DNA of 6,861 bases from NCBI GenBank assembly GCA_035500455.1, contig DATJXG010000360.1:1-6861 (forward strand), read 5' to 3'. The notes below the pieces were generated by a model. That model was not told where the DNA came from. It saw only the letters and a list, made by a program, of their open reading frames with translations, and did no database searches. This stretch comes from DATJXG01 sp035500455 (GTDB taxonomy: Bacteria; Acidobacteriota; Terriglobia; Terriglobales; Acidobacteriaceae). How positions within the stretch are numbered: position 1 is the first letter of the stretch; the number at the start of each line of letters is the position of its first letter. Positions 5,515 through 6,861 of the stretch are shown here, piece after piece. The position numbers and the translations under genes were made by a program.

Positions 5515-5522
5515 CGTCGGCG

Positions 5523-6725
5523 ATGCCTGGTAACTTCCATCTTGAGTGCACCAAATGTGGTGCAACCTATCCTGCCGACGGGCCGCAGACTGTTTGCCCT
5601 CGGGATGGCGGTGTATTGTTCGCACGCTATGATCTTGCATCCTTAAAGAATCACTTTAAGCTGTCCTCGCTGGCTGGACGTGCCTCGTCGATGTGGAGAT
5701 ACGCCGAGGTGCTGCCCGCGGCGCCGCCGGTGACGCTCGGCGAGGGCTTTACGCCGCTGCTTTCCAGCCGCGAGTTCCAGAACGTTTCCATCAAGGATGA
5801 AGGGCTGAATCCCACGGGATCGTTCAAGGCGCGGGGCTTATCTGCCGCGGTCACGATGGCGAGGGCCTATGGACTGAAGAAGCTGGCCATTCCCTCCGCA
5901 GGCAACGCTGCCAGCGCCCTGGCAGCCTATTCCGCGGCGGCTGGGCTGGAGGCGCATATCTTCATGCCCAAGGATGTGCCGCTGGCCAATCGCGTGGAGT
6001 GCGAAAGCTACGGGGCACACGTCACGCTGGTCAACGGACTGATCAGCGATTGCGCGCGCGCGGTCGCCGAGCGCAGCCGGCTGGAAGGCTGGTTCGATGT
6101 TTCCACCTTGAAAGAGCCCTTTCGAGTGGAGGGCAAGAAGACCATGGCGTATGAGGTCGTAGAGCAGCTGGGCGGTCGAGTGCCGGGTGGGATTATTTAT
6201 CCCTGCGGCGGGGGCGTGGGGCTGATCGGCATGTGGAAGGCGTTCGAGGAGATGGAAGCGCTGGGCTGGATAGGCTCTGAACGGCCGAAGATGGTTGCCG
6301 TACAATCTGCCGGTTGCGCACCAGTTGTTAAAGCATGGGATGAACAGAAGAATGCGTCTGAGGCGTGGCCGGGAGCGTCCACGATAGCGGCGGGTTTGCG
6401 CGTGCCCAAGCCTTACGGCGACTATCTGATTCTGGATATTCTGCGCAAGAGCGGGGGAACGGCCATTGCGGTTACTGACGCAGAGATTATGGATGCGCTG
6501 TGGCAGTGGGCTAGAGTCGAGGGTGTGTTTGCCGCCCCGGAGGGTGCGGCGTCGTTGGCGGCCTACCGCAAACTTCGGGCGAGCCGATTCTTTGGGCCTG
6601 ATGACTTGGTCGTGCTCTTCAACACCGGGTTAGGATTGAAATATCTGGACGTGATCGACGCCGCTAACAAGCCGAGCGCTAAGCCCACTTCGCGCCAGAT
6701 CGGCGGGATCATCGGGCCGTATTAG
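5523..6725 (+). CDS. thrC: Threonine synthase (PLP-dependent)
   Basis: A 400-residue fold-type II PLP enzyme that converts O-phosphohomoserine to threonine and phosphate, the last step of threonine synthesis. An N-terminal Cys ribbon holds Cys9-x-x-Cys12 and Cys25, but the fourth position is Asp28 (CPRDGG), not Cys. The substrate/PLP core has LGEGFTPLL (72-80), the Schiff-base lysine Lys102 in NPTGSFKARGL, the phosphate-side segment PSAGNAASALAAY, the Gly-rich PCGGGVGLIGMWKAF loop, and the late EGVFAAPEGAASLAAY and NTGLGLKYLD segments. Length and order match the Cys-ribbon threonine synthases of many bacteria and archaea; a paralogous role such as cysteate synthase is possible but less likely. 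I chose the ATG at 5523 over 5505 because the protein proper begins there and the promoter motif covers 5505. No homoserine kinase or dehydrogenase gene is in view. Confidence 0.93.
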   Translation: MPGNFHLECTKCGATYPADGPQTVCPRDGGVLFARYDLASLKNHFKLSSLAGRASSMWRYAEVLPAAPPVTLGEGFTPLLSSREFQNVSIKDEGLNPTGSFKARGLSAAVTMARAYGLKKLAIPSAGNAASALAAYSAAAGLEAHIFMPKDVPLANRVECESYGAHVTLVNGLISDCARAVAERSRLEGWFDVSTLKEPFRVEGKKTMAYEVVEQLGGRVPGGIIYPCGGGVGLIGMWKAFEEMEALGWIGSERPKMVAVQSAGCAPVVKAWDEQKNASEAWPGASTIAAGLRVPKPYGDYLILDILRKSGGTAIAVTDAEIMDALWQWARVEGVFAAPEGAASLAAYRKLRASRFFGPDDLVVLFNTGLGLKYLDVIDAANKPSAKPTSRQIGGIIGPY

Positions 6726-6738
6726 GGCAACCCTTTTG

Positions 6739-6803
6739 ACCGCAGAGGGCGCTGAGAACGCTGAGCATTGACAATCCTCCGCGAACTCCGCGTGCTCTGC
6801 GGT
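6739..6803. repeat. Hairpin repeat of 3+3 inverted 9-nt CGCNGAGNN units (copy D)
   Basis: Three plus-strand units, CGCAGAGGG (6741-6749), CGCTGAGAA (6750-6758) and CGCTGAGCA (6759-6767), are followed by a 7-nt loop (TTGACAA) and three minus-strand units whose complements are CGCGGAGGA (6775-6783), CGCGGAGTT (6784-6792) and CGCAGAGCA (6793-6801). The outer 9 bp (ACCGCAGAG/CTCTGCGGT, 6739-6747 with 6795-6803) pair exactly; the inner units pair with mismatches. It follows the threonine synthase stop codon by 13 bp and may act as a terminator-like structure on both strands, though no T-run is present. Confidence 0.75.
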
Positions 6804-6819
6804 TATCCACTCCCGCGGT

Positions 6820-6861
6820 TTAAGCCTTTCCGCCCAACTTCTCGAAGAACAGGCAGATCGA
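6820..6861 (-). CDS. Possible C-terminal end of a convergent gene
   Basis: Read from the right edge on the minus strand, 13 codons give SICLFFEKLGGKA followed by TAA at 6822-6820. The stop sits just past the hairpin repeat that closes the threonine synthase gene, as expected for two genes meeting tail to tail. The peptide is too short to identify and other frames are also open across this edge, so this is a tentative call. Confidence 0.3.
   Translation of the reverse strand, partial: SICLFFEKLGGKA

Noticed and set aside
5505..5522. Upstream ATG of threonine synthase adding six residues
   Set aside because: It overlaps the predicted -10 element and adds MLHSSA ahead of the usual N-terminus.
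1..6861. A new defence or biosynthetic system across the window
   Set aside because: All substantial genes fall in known housekeeping or envelope families and no co-ordinated cassette of unknown genes is seen.

Overview
The window looks like a piece of a chromosomal housekeeping region from a GC-rich bacterium. Full-length NrdR, a short NAD-type isocitrate dehydrogenase, a Cof-type HAD phosphatase, a secreted lytic transglycosylase and a threonine synthase with an N-terminal Cys ribbon all point to bacteria. The gene styles, the near absence of Shine-Dalgarno sequences and the many small GC-rich repeats between genes suggest Acidobacteriota (Terriglobia/Koribacter-like). This placement is inference from general knowledge and rests on no database search. 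I see no transposase, integrase, phage gene, toxin-antitoxin pair, CRISPR array, tRNA or rRNA.

Layout. Positions 1-4613 carry five minus-strand genes. Listed from right to left, in transcription order, they are a Cof-type HAD hydrolase (3741-4613), a lytic transglycosylase (2793-3620), a flippase-like integral membrane protein (1281-2558), the ribonucleotide reductase repressor nrdR (643-1134), and the 5' part of an isocitrate/isopropylmalate dehydrogenase family gene that runs off the left edge (1-459). Two plus-strand genes diverge from the HAD gene: a two-helix membrane-anchored TPR protein (4662-5402) and threonine synthase (5523-6725). A few codons at the right edge (6820-6861, minus) may be the end of a convergent gene. 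No gap reaches 300 bases.

The genes do not form one pathway. They cover the TCA cycle (isocitrate dehydrogenase), dNTP supply control (NrdR), the cell envelope (flippase-like protein, lytic transglycosylase, TPR protein), phosphate-ester hydrolysis (HAD) and threonine synthesis. Spacings of 120-235 bp and separate promoter-like motifs suggest mostly single transcription units.

The most interesting content lies between genes. (1) A 9-nt motif, TGCTANANT (an extended -10 element), occurs exactly four times by my hand scan of both strands, each time 5-20 nt upstream of a plausible start codon; at least two of these genes may have very short or leaderless mRNAs. (2) A family of intergenic repeats is built from a 9-nt word (consensus CGCNGAGNN). 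Two copies share the layout unit-unit-4 nt-unit-unit. One copy appears to supply the -35 box of nrdR, and another contains the stop codon of the transglycosylase gene. (3) A different long GC-rich hairpin separates nrdR from the dehydrogenase. (4) There are short tandem repeats just upstream of the transglycosylase gene and in the divergent HAD/TPR promoter region. I found no convincing new multi-gene system.
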